This document shows positions 1 to 7,803 of a DNA stretch of 64,000 nt, one piece after another. The position numbers were made by a program, and so were the translations under genes. Source of the DNA: Hamadaea flava (lineage in GTDB: Bacteria; Actinomycetota; Actinomycetes; Mycobacteriales; Micromonosporaceae); NCBI RefSeq assembly GCF_024172085.1, contig NZ_JAMZDZ010000001.1:3286001-3350000 (forward strand), written 5' to 3'. Each line of letters opens with the position of its first letter. Position 1 is the first letter of the stretch. The notes beneath the pieces were generated by a model. The model ran no database searches, had not been told where the DNA came from, and saw only the letters and a program-made list of their open reading frames with translations.

Positions 1-791
1 TCGCCCCCGCGAGGTGGGAAGACGTATTCGAGGGAGCGCCCGGTCATCTTGCTGACCAGCTCGCGAGTCGGCGTCGTCCGCGCGGGCAGGTCCACCGCGG
101 AGGTCCGGCCGTCCTTGAGGACGGTGACCCGGTCGCCGATCTCGCGGATCTCCTCGAGCCGGTGGGAGATGTAGACGACCGCGATGCCCTCGGCGGTCAG
201 TTCCCGGATGATCCGGAAGAGGTTGGCCACCTCGTCGTGGGCGAGGACCGCGCTGGGCTCGTCCATGATGAGCAGTTTGGCCTCGTGCGAGAGCGCCCGC
301 GCCATGCTGACGATCTGCTTGCCCGCCGACGGCAACGCCTCGACCAGCCGGTGCACCGGGATCTCGGGGTGCCCGAGCCGCCGCAGGACCTCCCGGGTAC
401 GCGTGGCCGCAGTTCTCTTGTGGACGAACCCGAACCGGCTCGGCTCCTGGCCGAGGAAGACGTTCTCCGCGACCGACAAGTGGTCCACGAGATCGAGTTC
501 CTGGTAGATCGTCGCGATCCCGGCCTTCATCGCGGCCTGCGGGTTAGCGAAGACGACCGGGCTGCCCTGCCAGGTGACGGTCCCGGCGTCGGGCTTGTGG
601 ACGCCGGCCAGCACCTTGATCAAGGTGGACTTGCCCGCCCCGTTCTGCCCGAGCAGGCAGTGCACCTCACCCGCCCGGACCTCGAGGTGGACCCCGTCGA
701 GCGCCCGTACGCCCGGGAACTGTTTCACCACCCCGTCAAGCTGGAGGATCGTCGCGTCGGTGGCGGCGTCGGTGGCCGTGTCGGTGGTCAT
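1..791 (-). CDS. Sugar ABC transporter ATP-binding protein, partial (cut by window edge)
   Basis: Energises uptake of a sugar through an inner-membrane ABC importer. The first 263 codons are visible. A Walker A motif GQNGAGKST lies at about residues 48-56, followed by a Q-loop (IYQELDLV), a Walker B with DEPSAVL and a switch histidine in YISHRLEEI. The layout matches the first half of double-ATPase sugar transporters of the RbsA/MglA type, so a second ATPase half is expected beyond position 1. The signature helix is degenerate (LPSAGKQ), as is common in this family. Its ATG overlaps the stop of the ROK regulator (ATGA), so the two are translationally coupled and the regulator probably controls this transporter. 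The substrate cannot be told from this subunit. Confidence 0.9.
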   Translation of the reverse strand, partial: MTTDTATDAATDATILQLDGVVKQFPGVRALDGVHLEVRAGEVHCLLGQNGAGKSTLIKVLAGVHKPDAGTVTWQGSPVVFANPQAAMKAGIATIYQELDLVDHLSVAENVFLGQEPSRFGFVHKRTAATRTREVLRRLGHPEIPVHRLVEALPSAGKQIVSMARALSHEAKLLIMDEPSAVLAHDEVANLFRIIRELTAEGIAVVYISHRLEEIREIGDRVTVLKDGRTSAVDLPARTTPTRELVSKMTGRSLEYVFPPRGG

Positions 792-1948
792 GACGCCTGC
801 TCGAAGGCGATCTCGCTGGCCAGCAGGGCGGCGCCGGCGACGCCGGCCCGGCTGCCCAACTCGGACAGGACCAGGGGGAGGTTGCCGGTGGCGAGCGGCA
901 GCGAGCGCTTGTAGACGACGCTGCGGATCTCGGCCAGCATCACGTGCCCCAACTGGGCCAGCCCGCCCCCGATGACGATGAGCGACGGGTTCACGAAGCT
1001 CACCAGGCTCGCCAGGACGGCGCCGACGCGGCGGCCCCCGTCGCGGATGAGCTGGATGCAGGCGACGTCGCCCTCGGCCGCGCCGGCTGCGACGTCGAGC
1101 GCGGTCACCGCGCCGTTCGCGGCGAGCCGCTCGGCGAGCGCGGGCGAAGCCCCGGAGCGAGCCGCGGCGGTCGCCTCCCGAGCCAGCGCGCCCCCGCTGA
1201 ACACCGCTTCCAGGCAACCGTGGTTACCGCAGGTGCACACCGGTCCGGCGGGGTCGACCTGGATGTGCCCGATGTCCCCGGCGCACCCGTCCGACCCCCG
1301 GTAGACCGCGCCGTTGAGATAGATCCCGCAGCCGATGCCGGTGCCGATCTTGACGAACAGGAAGTTGTCGACCGAGTGCGCGACGCCGCCGTGTCGCTCG
1401 CCGACCGCCATGATGTTGACGTCGTTGTCCACCACCGCCGGGCAGCCGTGTTCGCGGGTGAGCAGTTCACGCACGGGATAGCGGTCCCAGCCGGGCATTA
1501 TCGGCGGCGACACCGGCAGGCCGTCCCGGAAGCTGACCGGCCCCGGTACGCCGATGCCGATGCCGTCGAGGCGGCTGAAGCAGCCCTCGGCCTTCGCCTT
1601 GGCCAGCAGTTCGTTGACCCGATGCAGGGTGGCCTTCGGGCCGGAGCGGATGTCCGCCGGTTCGCTGTACGCCGCCACGGGTTCCAGCCGCCCGTCGGTG
1701 ATCTCGACGTCGATCGAGGTCGCGCCGAGGTCGACGCCGGCGTACCGGATCTCGGGGTTCAGCTCGACGAGAGTGGACCGTCGTCCGCCCCGGGACTGCG
1801 CCGGTCCGGCCTCGGCGACCTGACCGGCGGCGACCAGCCGATCCAACTCGGCGAGCAGCCGCGGCCGGGGTACGTCCAGCCGGGCGGCCAACTCGGCCCG
1901 CGACAACGGGCCTTCGTCGCGCAACAGCCGCAGCAGCCTGACATGCAT
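788..1948 (-). CDS. ROK-family transcriptional regulator
   Basis: A 386-residue repressor of the NagC/XylR type, expected to control sugar uptake genes in response to a sugar or sugar phosphate. Residues 1-55 form a winged helix-turn-helix (LSRAELAARLDVPRPRLLAELD). From about residue 68 there is an actin-fold sugar-kinase-like domain starting AGVDLGATSIDVEI. Near residues 235-247 sits the ROK zinc motif CTCGNHGCLEA. The start is supported by a strong Shine-Dalgarno GAGGAGAG about six bases upstream of the ATG. It is first in a leftward operon with the ABC ATPase, overlapping it by four bases. A TTTTGT-N8-ACAAAA inverted repeat upstream is a candidate autoregulatory site. Confidence 0.92.
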   Translation of the reverse strand: MHVRLLRLLRDEGPLSRAELAARLDVPRPRLLAELDRLVAAGQVAEAGPAQSRGGRRSTLVELNPEIRYAGVDLGATSIDVEITDGRLEPVAAYSEPADIRSGPKATLHRVNELLAKAKAEGCFSRLDGIGIGVPGPVSFRDGLPVSPPIMPGWDRYPVRELLTREHGCPAVVDNDVNIMAVGERHGGVAHSVDNFLFVKIGTGIGCGIYLNGAVYRGSDGCAGDIGHIQVDPAGPVCTCGNHGCLEAVFSGGALAREATAAARSGASPALAERLAANGAVTALDVAAGAAEGDVACIQLIRDGGRRVGAVLASLVSFVNPSLIVIGGGLAQLGHVMLAEIRSVVYKRSLPLATGNLPLVLSELGSRAGVAGAALLASEIAFEQAS

Positions 1949-2034
1949 GCCGTCTCTCCTCTATGGACACATCGACGCTCGCAGGTGCGTGGTGTGGCGC
2001 ACACGTTACGAGCTTTCCCCGCGACTGTCCATAG

Positions 2035-2054
2035 TTTTGTCAGCAGAAACAAAA
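2035..2054. promoter_or_regulatory. Candidate ROK operator
   Basis: Inverted repeat TTTTGT, eight-base spacer, ACAAAA, in an AT-rich patch about 87-106 bases upstream of the ROK start. AT-rich palindromes with T/A-rich half sites are typical of ROK repressors; assigning it to this regulator is inference. Confidence 0.4.
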
Positions 2055-2100
2055 GTTCCGCCTGATCTTGCAAAAGCCCTCGCCAGCGGCCGCCCCAAAA

Positions 2101-2165
2101 GCTGCAGATCACGGTCACGCAGGCCAAGAGCGGCGAAGATTGCCTGCGTAACCGTGATCTGCAGC
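2101..2165. terminator. Long palindrome, family A, 3' of the MauE-like gene
   Basis: Arms 2101-2124 and 2142-2165 are 24 bases with one mismatch (GU-compatible in RNA) and a 17-base loop. The arm contains GATCACGG followed by ACGCA. It lies just downstream of the MauE-like gene on the minus strand, so it should act as its terminator. The arm sequence recurs at 14581 and 20596. No U tract follows. Confidence 0.7.
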
Positions 2166-2182
2166 GAAAAGAAGAGCAGAGG

Positions 2183-3034
2183 TCAGACGGCGTACTCGGG
2201 TTGCGCGTGGGGTTCGAGGGCGGCGAGCGTACTGCCGTTGTCGTCCACGACCGCCGCCCGGACGGACTGCGGGTCGTAGCGCAGCCGCGGCACGGCGAAC
2301 ACCGCCGACGCGGGCTGGCCGGCGTACCGGACGGAGTAGACGAGCACGCGCCAGTCCGCCTCGTCCCAGTGCTCCCGAACGTCCGAGGTGACGCTGCGCG
2401 CCAGGTCCCGCCACGCGCTGCTCTTGTGCAGTTGGTCCACCGTCGACTCCAGCGGCACGTCGAACGCGCCGGGCGAGGCGAGCGGGTGGGACAGCCGGAC
2501 GTACAACCGGCGCAGCGGCATCAGCCAGCGCTCGTCGAACTCCGGGGAGAACACGACGATCGCGGCGGCCTCGACCAGCAGAAGCGCGACTCCGGCGACC
2601 GGATGATCGGCGAGCCCACCGGTCCACGCGGCACCGGAGGCGAGGGCCAGCAGCGATCCGGCCAGCATCAGCCCGGCCCGGCCGAAGCTACGGCCGTTGA
2701 TCGGAATGGGCTGCGCGCTCAGGCACCCACAGGACGCCTTCGGGTCCTTGATCTTCGCGTACGCCAGATAGCCGAGGAACCCGGTGCTCAGGGCGGTGGC
2801 GGCGACCGCCTCCAGGCGTACGAGTCCGGGCAGGACGAGCGCGGCGCCCAGCACCGCTTCGACCCCGGCGAGCGTGCGATAGGCGAGCACCGCCCGGTCT
2901 TCGCCCAGCAGCGGGGCGAGCGCCGTACGCCGCGCGTGCGCGGCCGCGTACCGGCTGAACACCTTGGCCTGCGCGGACCACAGCAGGACCGCGCCGAGCA
3001 GGAGTGGTTGCAGGGAACCGATCCACACAAGCAT
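2183..3034 (-). CDS. MauE/DoxX-like redox-associated membrane protein
   Basis: A 283-residue membrane protein. The N-terminal half has about four hydrophobic segments (residues 3-20, 53-72, 76-94, 118-135). A cytosol/membrane-interface CGC motif (Cys102, Cys104) sits in SCGCLSAQPIPINGRSF, as in MauE/DoxX redox proteins that help form disulfides or cofactors in exported proteins. From about residue 160 there is a soluble C-terminal domain of about 120 residues that I do not recognise. It is the last gene of a leftward cassette after a Tat-secreted protein and a 14-cysteine protein, which suggests that it oxidises or matures the cysteine-rich partner (inference). A strong terminator palindrome follows. 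Confidence 0.75.
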   Translation of the reverse strand: MLVWIGSLQPLLLGAVLLWSAQAKVFSRYAAAHARRTALAPLLGEDRAVLAYRTLAGVEAVLGAALVLPGLVRLEAVAATALSTGFLGYLAYAKIKDPKASCGCLSAQPIPINGRSFGRAGLMLAGSLLALASGAAWTGGLADHPVAGVALLLVEAAAIVVFSPEFDERWLMPLRRLYVRLSHPLASPGAFDVPLESTVDQLHKSSAWRDLARSVTSDVREHWDEADWRVLVYSVRYAGQPASAVFAVPRLRYDPQSVRAAVVDDNGSTLAALEPHAQPEYAV

Positions 3035-3102
3035 GACGACAACTCCCAGGTCGACGGCAGCCGGGCGGCCGCACCCGCGCCGGACTGCCTAGTGCGTACC
3101 GA

Positions 3103-3717
3103 TCAGTGGTTGTGCTGGATGGTGGAGGTGTAGAGGGTGGCGATCTCGATCTCGTTGGTGTCGGGGATCCATGCACCGATGACCTGCGCGTGCCGTCCTA
3201 CCTGGACCATCGTCATGTCGGCGATGGCCGGCGTGTTGTTGTAGGAGGCGGCCGTGACGCCCGGCACGACGTGTCCGATGATGCGCTTGCCCCGATGGTC
3301 GAAGTGGATCTTCTTCGGGGCCAGCGCCGCCACGTGGACCTGGATGTTCACGATGTTCACCCAGATCGCGTCGGCGGCGAGGGTGCCGTCGCCGAGCCGT
3401 ACGCCACGGGCGTAGAGACCGTCACCCACCGCGACCTTGTCGAGGCTGGTCGGGTGCAGCTTCCAGATGCTGGAGGCGTTGGTGACCCGGATCCGCCACA
3501 GGGTGCCGTCCGAGCCGGCGACCAGCAGCATGCCTTCGCTGATGCCGGTGACCCGGCCTTCGGCGAAGTTCGGGTCGGGCGCACCCGGTTCGATGTCGTC
3601 GCCCTTGGCGAACGCCGCCTCCGGCGCCAGCGAGCCGAGCGCGGTCGCGCCGACGAGCGAGGCGCTGCCGAGCACGGCCGAGGTGAGCAGGGACCGGCGG
3701 TCCATGTTGAGAGCCAT
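3103..3717 (-). CDS. Tat-secreted protein with a DUF5666-like OB-fold domain
   Basis: A 204-residue protein. The N-terminus carries a twin-arginine signal (MDRRSLLTSAVLGSAS) ending near AFA at residue 45. The mature part has short beta repeats of the type GRVTGISEGMLLVAGSDG, followed by GDGLYARGVRLGDGTLAADAIW, which resembles DUF5666 OB-fold proteins, and a His-containing C-terminus (QHNH). The ATG at 3717 is chosen because GGGAGGG stands about eight bases upstream; an upstream in-frame start lacks a ribosome site. It begins 13 bases after the stop of the cysteine-rich gene. Export folded by Tat would let it carry the signal-less neighbour across the membrane (inference). Confidence 0.75.
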   Translation of the reverse strand: MALNMDRRSLLTSAVLGSASLVGATALGSLAPEAAFAKGDDIEPGAPDPNFAEGRVTGISEGMLLVAGSDGTLWRIRVTNASSIWKLHPTSLDKVAVGDGLYARGVRLGDGTLAADAIWVNIVNIQVHVAALAPKKIHFDHRGKRIIGHVVPGVTAASYNNTPAIADMTMVQVGRHAQVIGAWIPDTNEIEIATLYTSTIQHNH

Positions 3718-3730
3718 CGTCAATCCCTCC

Positions 3731-4141
3731 CTACACCACATCGATGTACGCCGGCCTCAGCCCGTACGACAGGCTGGAGATGGCACTGAACGCCGCGGGC
3801 GTCAGGTCGATGACGCGGTTCGATCCGCAGACCGATCCGCAGCAGGTGCGCTCGCCGCAGAACAGGTCGGTCTGCGGGCCGCAGTCGGCGATCGTCGTGC
3901 CGACCTTCTGCCCCGTGCACCGGTTGGTCGTGTAGTGGCGGAACCCGCAGGTCCGCCGAGCCAGACCTTCACCGCAGGCCTCGGGGTTGGTGATCGCGTG
4001 ACAGGCGTCGGAGGTGTTCGGCCAGGCGTGTTGCCGGCTGCCTGAGTTGCAGGTGCCACAGGCGCCGTGCCCCGCCGAGCCGCAGGGTCCCCACGAACTG
4101 CCGCAGCAGAACCATGAGACCTCGCCGTAGAACCCGGCCAT
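3731..4141 (-). CDS. Cysteine-rich protein (14 Cys), no signal peptide
   Basis: A 136-residue protein with 14 cysteines spread over its first 105 residues, including FCCGSSWGPCG, ACGTC and ERTCCGSVCGS, followed by a cysteine-free tail. The even number suggests a disulfide-knotted fold, yet there is no signal peptide, which is odd for a disulfide protein in the cytosol. Start supported by AAGGAG seven bases upstream. It is the first gene of a cassette with a Tat substrate and a MauE-like membrane oxidase. The combination loosely recalls methylamine dehydrogenase, whose Cys-rich light chain needs MauE, but I see no convincing alignment and no heavy chain. Metal binding is an alternative. Function unknown. 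Confidence 0.75.
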   Translation of the reverse strand: MAGFYGEVSWFCCGSSWGPCGSAGHGACGTCNSGSRQHAWPNTSDACHAITNPEACGEGLARRTCGFRHYTTNRCTGQKVGTTIADCGPQTDLFCGERTCCGSVCGSNRVIDLTPAAFSAISSLSYGLRPAYIDVV

Positions 4142-4197
4142 GCGCTACTCCTTTCAGGATGGGGGATTCTCCTGGGAGCGTTCGATGGCCATCGACA

Positions 4198-4220
4198 CTT
4201 ATCGCAATCATGGCGATAAG
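4198..4220. promoter_or_regulatory. Palindromic operator upstream of the Cys-rich cassette
   Basis: Perfect inverted repeat CTTATCGC, seven-base spacer, GCGATAAG, located 57-79 bases upstream of the Cys-rich ATG. It sits in a relatively AT-rich stretch that should hold the promoter. The symmetry and spacing fit a dimeric TetR, MarR or GntR-type regulator; none is encoded beside it. Confidence 0.6.
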
Positions 4221-4246
4221 ATCGCTGTTAGTCAATCCTTAACGAT

Positions 4247-4999
4247 TCACAATTCCTGGACGACAATGTCGAACCCCTTGGGCGTCGGCTCGACGAGATA
4301 CTTCAGGTCGCGCAACGTCCCGAGCAGCTCCTCCGTCGTCTGCGGCCGCGCGCCCGACAGGAGCAGATCCCGCACGACCCGGCCCTTGGTCGCCTTGTTG
4401 AAGTGGCTCACCACCATGCGCTTGCCGTCGCGCTCCTGCAGCACGCGTACCGCCACCTGCTCGCGGGGCGTCCAGGTCGCCGCGTAGGCGCCGGACCGCA
4501 GGTCAAGCACCAGCTCGTCCCGGACCTCGCGGTCCAGCGCCGGGCTCAAGGCTTTCTTCCAGTACGCCGTGAGCCCACCCACGGGCGGGAGATTCACCCC
4601 GATCGAGCAGCGGTACGGCGGGATCTCGTCGTCGAGCCGGACGACGCCCCACAGGCCGGACGAGACCAGGATCTTCCCGGTGTCGATCTCGGACGGCAGG
4701 CTCGCCAGATCGAGGTGGTCGTAGAGCACCCCGGTGTAGACGTGCCGCGCCGGCAACGTCTGCGCGGCCGGCAGATCGGCGTTGCGAGCCAGCTCGTCCC
4801 GCTGGCCCTCGCTGAGCCCGAGCGTCGTCAGCGCCTTCGCCTGGCCGGCCTTGCTCTTCGCCGAGCACAGCTTGACCAACGCCTTCAGCACACGTTCGCG
4901 CGACCGGCGCAGCTGCGGCAGGAACAGCGAGTCGTGGTCGACCGGTGCGCCGGAACCGGCGGCGGCCTTCCCCTCCGACGGCGGCAGCAGGATGAACAC
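4247..4999 (-). CDS. yaaA: Peroxide stress protein YaaA (UPF0246/DUF328)
   Basis: A 250-residue protein of the YaaA family, which limits intracellular iron-driven damage during hydrogen peroxide stress and has DNA-binding ability in E. coli. The family hallmark start ILLPPSEGK is present at residues 3-11, as are VSSGLWGVVR and the C-terminal NKATKGRVVR. The length matches the family. The gene starts ten bases after the stop of the upstream Nudix gene, so the two probably form an operon; a damage-response or nucleotide-clean-up partnership is plausible. Confidence 0.9.
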   Translation of the reverse strand: MFILLPPSEGKAAAGSGAPVDHDSLFLPQLRRSRERVLKALVKLCSAKSKAGQAKALTTLGLSEGQRDELARNADLPAAQTLPARHVYTGVLYDHLDLASLPSEIDTGKILVSSGLWGVVRLDDEIPPYRCSIGVNLPPVGGLTAYWKKALSPALDREVRDELVLDLRSGAYAATWTPREQVAVRVLQERDGKRMVVSHFNKATKGRVVRDLLLSGARPQTTEELLGTLRDLKYLVEPTPKGFDIVVQEL

Positions 5000-5009
5000 G
5001 CAGGTGAGC

Positions 5010-5477
5010 CTAGCTGGTCAGGGTCGCGGGCCGAGCGGTCGCCTCAGTCAGACTTCGGCGCGTCCATGGCGGGCAGGCCGGATGCGCCAGCGCCTCCTCG
5101 GTCGTCAGCCAGAGGGTCTCGGCGACCTCCTCCGGCGAGGCGGCGTACGGTTCGGCGCCCGCCGGAACCTCGGCGGCGAAGACCACGTTGACCACGGAGT
5201 CGCCGTCGTCGCTGACGAACAGCGAGTTACCCACGTACGCCATCGGCACCCCGTCGAGGTCGATCCCGATCTCCTCGAGGACCTCGCGCCGGCCGGTCGC
5301 CTCCAGTACGCCGGGCAGGAAGCCGCCGACCTCGACCTTGCCGCCCGGGCCGGCGAGCGTACCGGCCGCGTGCCCCTCGTTCCCGCGGCGGATGAGCAGC
5401 CAGCGGCCGTCCCGATGCGGGAAGACCTCGACGTTGACCACGTACGCCGGACGCCCGGCGGGGGTTTCGACGACCAT
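5010..5477 (-). CDS. Nudix hydrolase
   Basis: A 155-residue single-domain hydrolase of nucleoside diphosphates linked to another moiety. The Nudix helix is visible as GGKVEVGG through RREVLEEIGID (about residues 44-72). The glycine-to-REVLEEIG spacing is about four residues longer than the textbook box, so an insertion (GFLP region) lies before the catalytic helix. Metal-binding glutamates of REVLEEIG are intact. It is the first gene of a leftward pair with yaaA. The ribosome site is weak. Substrate unknown. Confidence 0.85.
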   Translation of the reverse strand: MVVETPAGRPAYVVNVEVFPHRDGRWLLIRRGNEGHAAGTLAGPGGKVEVGGFLPGVLEATGRREVLEEIGIDLDGVPMAYVGNSLFVSDDGDSVVNVVFAAEVPAGAEPYAASPEEVAETLWLTTEEALAHPACPPWTRRSLTEATARPATLTS

Positions 5478-5547
5478 CCCGGAACCGTACTGCCCGTGGC
5501 TTCACAGCGCCGCCACGATCAGCTTTACAGCGGCATCGGCTTTACGC

Positions 5548-6666
5548 TTACAGCGCCGCCAGGATCGCGGTGAGGACCTTGCGGGCGGTCGCCTCGTGCT
5601 TCGCGTACGCGTACGGATAGGCCGAGCCCTGAACCGCCTGGGCCGCGAGGGTCAGCTCCATGTTCTGCCAGCCGGAGACCCTCTTCAGCGCCTGGAAGAA
5701 CTTCGTCGAGGAGTAGGTCGTGTTCATGATCTGCTTGACCGTGCCCCAGCCCATGCTGGTCCGCTGCTGGAACAGTCCGCAGGAGTCGTAGTCCACCGAG
5801 CTGCCCTCGTGCGGGTAGTCGAGCGACTCCGGCACAGCCGAGCTGGCCTGGTTGTAGAGGTCGCTCTCCTGCATGGCGGTCATGATGCCGACGAGCAGCC
5901 CACGCTGCGCCACGCCCAGCTGCTGCCCGGTCTTGACGACGGTCAGCGCGTTGTTCATCTGCTTCTGGTCGAGCCCGGCGACCGGTTTGACCGAGGTCAC
6001 GACCTTCTTCACGGTCGGCGACGGCGAGGGCGTCGCGCTGACCGTCGCGCTCGGCGCCGGGCTGGCCGACGTCGACTCCGCCACCCGAGGGGCGAACCGG
6101 TCGGCGGCGTTGGCGACGGAGTTCCGGTCGGCGAGCTGCTGCGCCGCGTTGTCCAGCTGCGCCGGCGTACCCCGCTGGCTGGCCACGACCGAGACACCGA
6201 GCAGCGCGATCAGGCCGAGGGCGACGACGCGACCGGCCTTCGCCGAGCCGTGCAGTGTGCGTACGGGGGCGACGCCCGGGGTCAGCGGCCCGGCCGGGGT
6301 CAGGTATCGCTCCGCCGACTCCGTCGCCAGCTGGGTCGCTTCGGCGGTCGCCGCCTTGCCGGTGGCTTTCCTCGCGCGCCTCGGCTTCTCGTCTCCAGCC
6401 TTCGCGTCTCGCGGCTTCGCGTCTCGCGTCATCGCGTCTCGCGTCATCGCGTCCACCGGCATCGAACCCGTCGGCTTCGCGTCCGTCGGCTTCGCGTCCG
6501 CCGGCTTCGCCGATTTCGCCAGCCGGTGCCGGCCGGTCTCTCCGTCGGTTCGCTCCTCCCGAATGCGGTCGAGGAAGAACGTCTGGGTGTCGGTCCAGAG
6601 ATCGGGTTTGGGGGGCTGCGTACGAGGGCTGGGTCGACCGTCATGGTCGTCATGCTGGGGGCGCAT
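5548..6666 (-). CDS. Membrane-anchored lysozyme-like (transglycosylase-fold) protein
   Basis: A 372-residue protein. Residues about 45-95 are low complexity with imperfect DAKP/DAMT repeats rich in Lys, Asp, Ala and Pro. A single membrane segment (VVALGLIALLGVSVVAS, about residue 150) follows. A Thr/Ser/Pro linker leads to a C-terminal domain of about 140 residues, typical of actinobacterial lysozyme-like proteins: MQESDLYNQAS with a candidate catalytic Glu, then DYDSCGLFQQRTSMGWGT. This domain usually cleaves or binds cell-wall glycan outside the cell. No NlpC or M23 partner domain is fused. Start is by position only, as no clear ribosome site precedes it. Confidence 0.75.
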   Translation of the reverse strand: MRPQHDDHDGRPSPRTQPPKPDLWTDTQTFFLDRIREERTDGETGRHRLAKSAKPADAKPTDAKPTGSMPVDAMTRDAMTRDAKPRDAKAGDEKPRRARKATGKAATAEATQLATESAERYLTPAGPLTPGVAPVRTLHGSAKAGRVVALGLIALLGVSVVASQRGTPAQLDNAAQQLADRNSVANAADRFAPRVAESTSASPAPSATVSATPSPSPTVKKVVTSVKPVAGLDQKQMNNALTVVKTGQQLGVAQRGLLVGIMTAMQESDLYNQASSAVPESLDYPHEGSSVDYDSCGLFQQRTSMGWGTVKQIMNTTYSSTKFFQALKRVSGWQNMELTLAAQAVQGSAYPYAYAKHEATARKVLTAILAAL

Positions 6667-7033
6667 TGGTCGACTTTAAGCAGGTAAAACGTGGTCGCAA
6701 ACCCCTTAGGGGTGACCTGAGTCACACTGTGGCAGGGCTATCTACGCGCGCGGTGACACGGCGCGCGGCGCTGATTTTTCGGTCATGTCCGGCATTTCCG
6801 CTGCGCCGACCTATCTGGACCATGCTATCGACATCACCTGATTGAGCTATGACCCTGAGCTGGGAAATTCCTGCCACCGATATCGGCCGATCGGGCTCGC
6901 CCGATCGGACCCGAATCATCCCCTTACCACGATCGTTTACGCCGGCTCGACGACTCCACTGTGGGTCACCACCTGCCCACCAAGAGCTACCGCCTCGGCG
7001 CTTCCATTTGCGCCAGTCGATTACCGTGGCGCA
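6667..7033. promoter_or_regulatory. Divergent promoter region with two small palindromes
   Basis: 367 bases between the leftward lysozyme-like gene and the rightward membrane protein. ACCCCT-T-AGGGGT at 6701-6713 and GTGAC-CTGA-GTCAC at 6712-6725 overlap by two bases and lie 35-59 bases upstream of the leftward ATG. No riboswitch that I recognise is present; in particular I looked for the c-di-AMP type common upstream of actinobacterial wall hydrolases. The right half is open in the frame of the next gene from a TTG at 6842 but reads like non-coding DNA. Confidence 0.4.
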
Positions 7034-7801
7034 GTGATCGACGTTGTTCGCCTCTGGCTCGGCATCCTGGTCGCCGTGGCGCTGCCGCTCGGCCTGCCGG
7101 CGCGGCATACCAACATCGGGCTGCGATGTCTTTTCACCGCAGCGTATGCGGCATATGCCATTTTTCCGGCGCTTCTCTTCGGCACGGCGATCGCCACCTG
7201 GTTCGGCGTCGTCGCCATCGGCGTCGCCGCCCAGATCGGCGTACGCCGTCGCGCGTCGACCGCCGAACAGACGCCGGACCGCGACGACCTCGCCCGGATG
7301 GCGCACCGCATCTGGCAGTCCCACCGGCAGGTCGTCTACGTCCTGGCCGGCCTCCTCCTGCTCCTGCCGGTCGTCGCCGCCGTGCACTTCGGCGGGCGAT
7401 CGCTCGACGAGCTGGGCCGCCTGCTGGCCGACGATCGGGTGGCGATCATCGTCTCGGGACTGCTGTTCGCCGTCTTCACCGGCGGCGATTTCGTCGCGGC
7501 GACGGTCCGCCCGCTCATCCGCCGACTCGCCGAACGGGGCGCGGACATCCATCAGATCGTCCCGACGAGCGCCTACATTGGCTGGATCGAGAGAACACTC
7601 GTCTTCACCTTCGTCGCCGGCGGCCACCCCGAAGCCGCAGCGCTGGCCATCGCCGCCAAGTCGTTGACGCGTCTGCCCAACGTGGACCAACATCCCTCCG
7701 GCTTCGGCGAATACGTGCTCGTGGGTACGCTCTCCAGCCTGCTCGTGGCCTCGATGACAGCCGTCGTCGTACGCCTGGCCCTGGGCCTTTCCCCGGTGTA
7801 G
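7034..7801 (+). CDS. Integral membrane protein, unknown function
   Basis: A 255-residue protein with about five hydrophobic segments (VVRLWLGILVAVALPLGL, a double segment near residues 38-70, VVYVLAGLLLLLPVVAAV, IIVSGLLFAVFTGG, and a C-terminal LVGTLSSLLVASMTAVVVRL). A cytosolic loop after the third segment is basic. I do not recognise a family; the C-terminal GFGEYVLVGTLSSLL pattern recalls small holin or DUF3307-like proteins but is not diagnostic. The GTG at 7034 is chosen because coding-like sequence begins there. It is followed after two bases by a nucleotidyltransferase-like gene, so the two are probably co-transcribed. Confidence 0.6.
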   Translation: MIDVVRLWLGILVAVALPLGLPARHTNIGLRCLFTAAYAAYAIFPALLFGTAIATWFGVVAIGVAAQIGVRRRASTAEQTPDRDDLARMAHRIWQSHRQVVYVLAGLLLLLPVVAAVHFGGRSLDELGRLLADDRVAIIVSGLLFAVFTGGDFVAATVRPLIRRLAERGADIHQIVPTSAYIGWIERTLVFTFVAGGHPEAAALAIAAKSLTRLPNVDQHPSGFGEYVLVGTLSSLLVASMTAVVVRLALGLSPV

Positions 7802-7803
7802 CC

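Noticed and set aside
2183-4141. Methylamine dehydrogenase operon
   Set aside because: No heavy chain, MauD, MauG or amicyanin; the Cys pattern is not a clear match.
6667-6840. c-di-AMP (ydaO) riboswitch upstream of the lysozyme-like gene
   Set aside because: Expected in this context, but no matching conserved core could be found in the leader on the minus strand.
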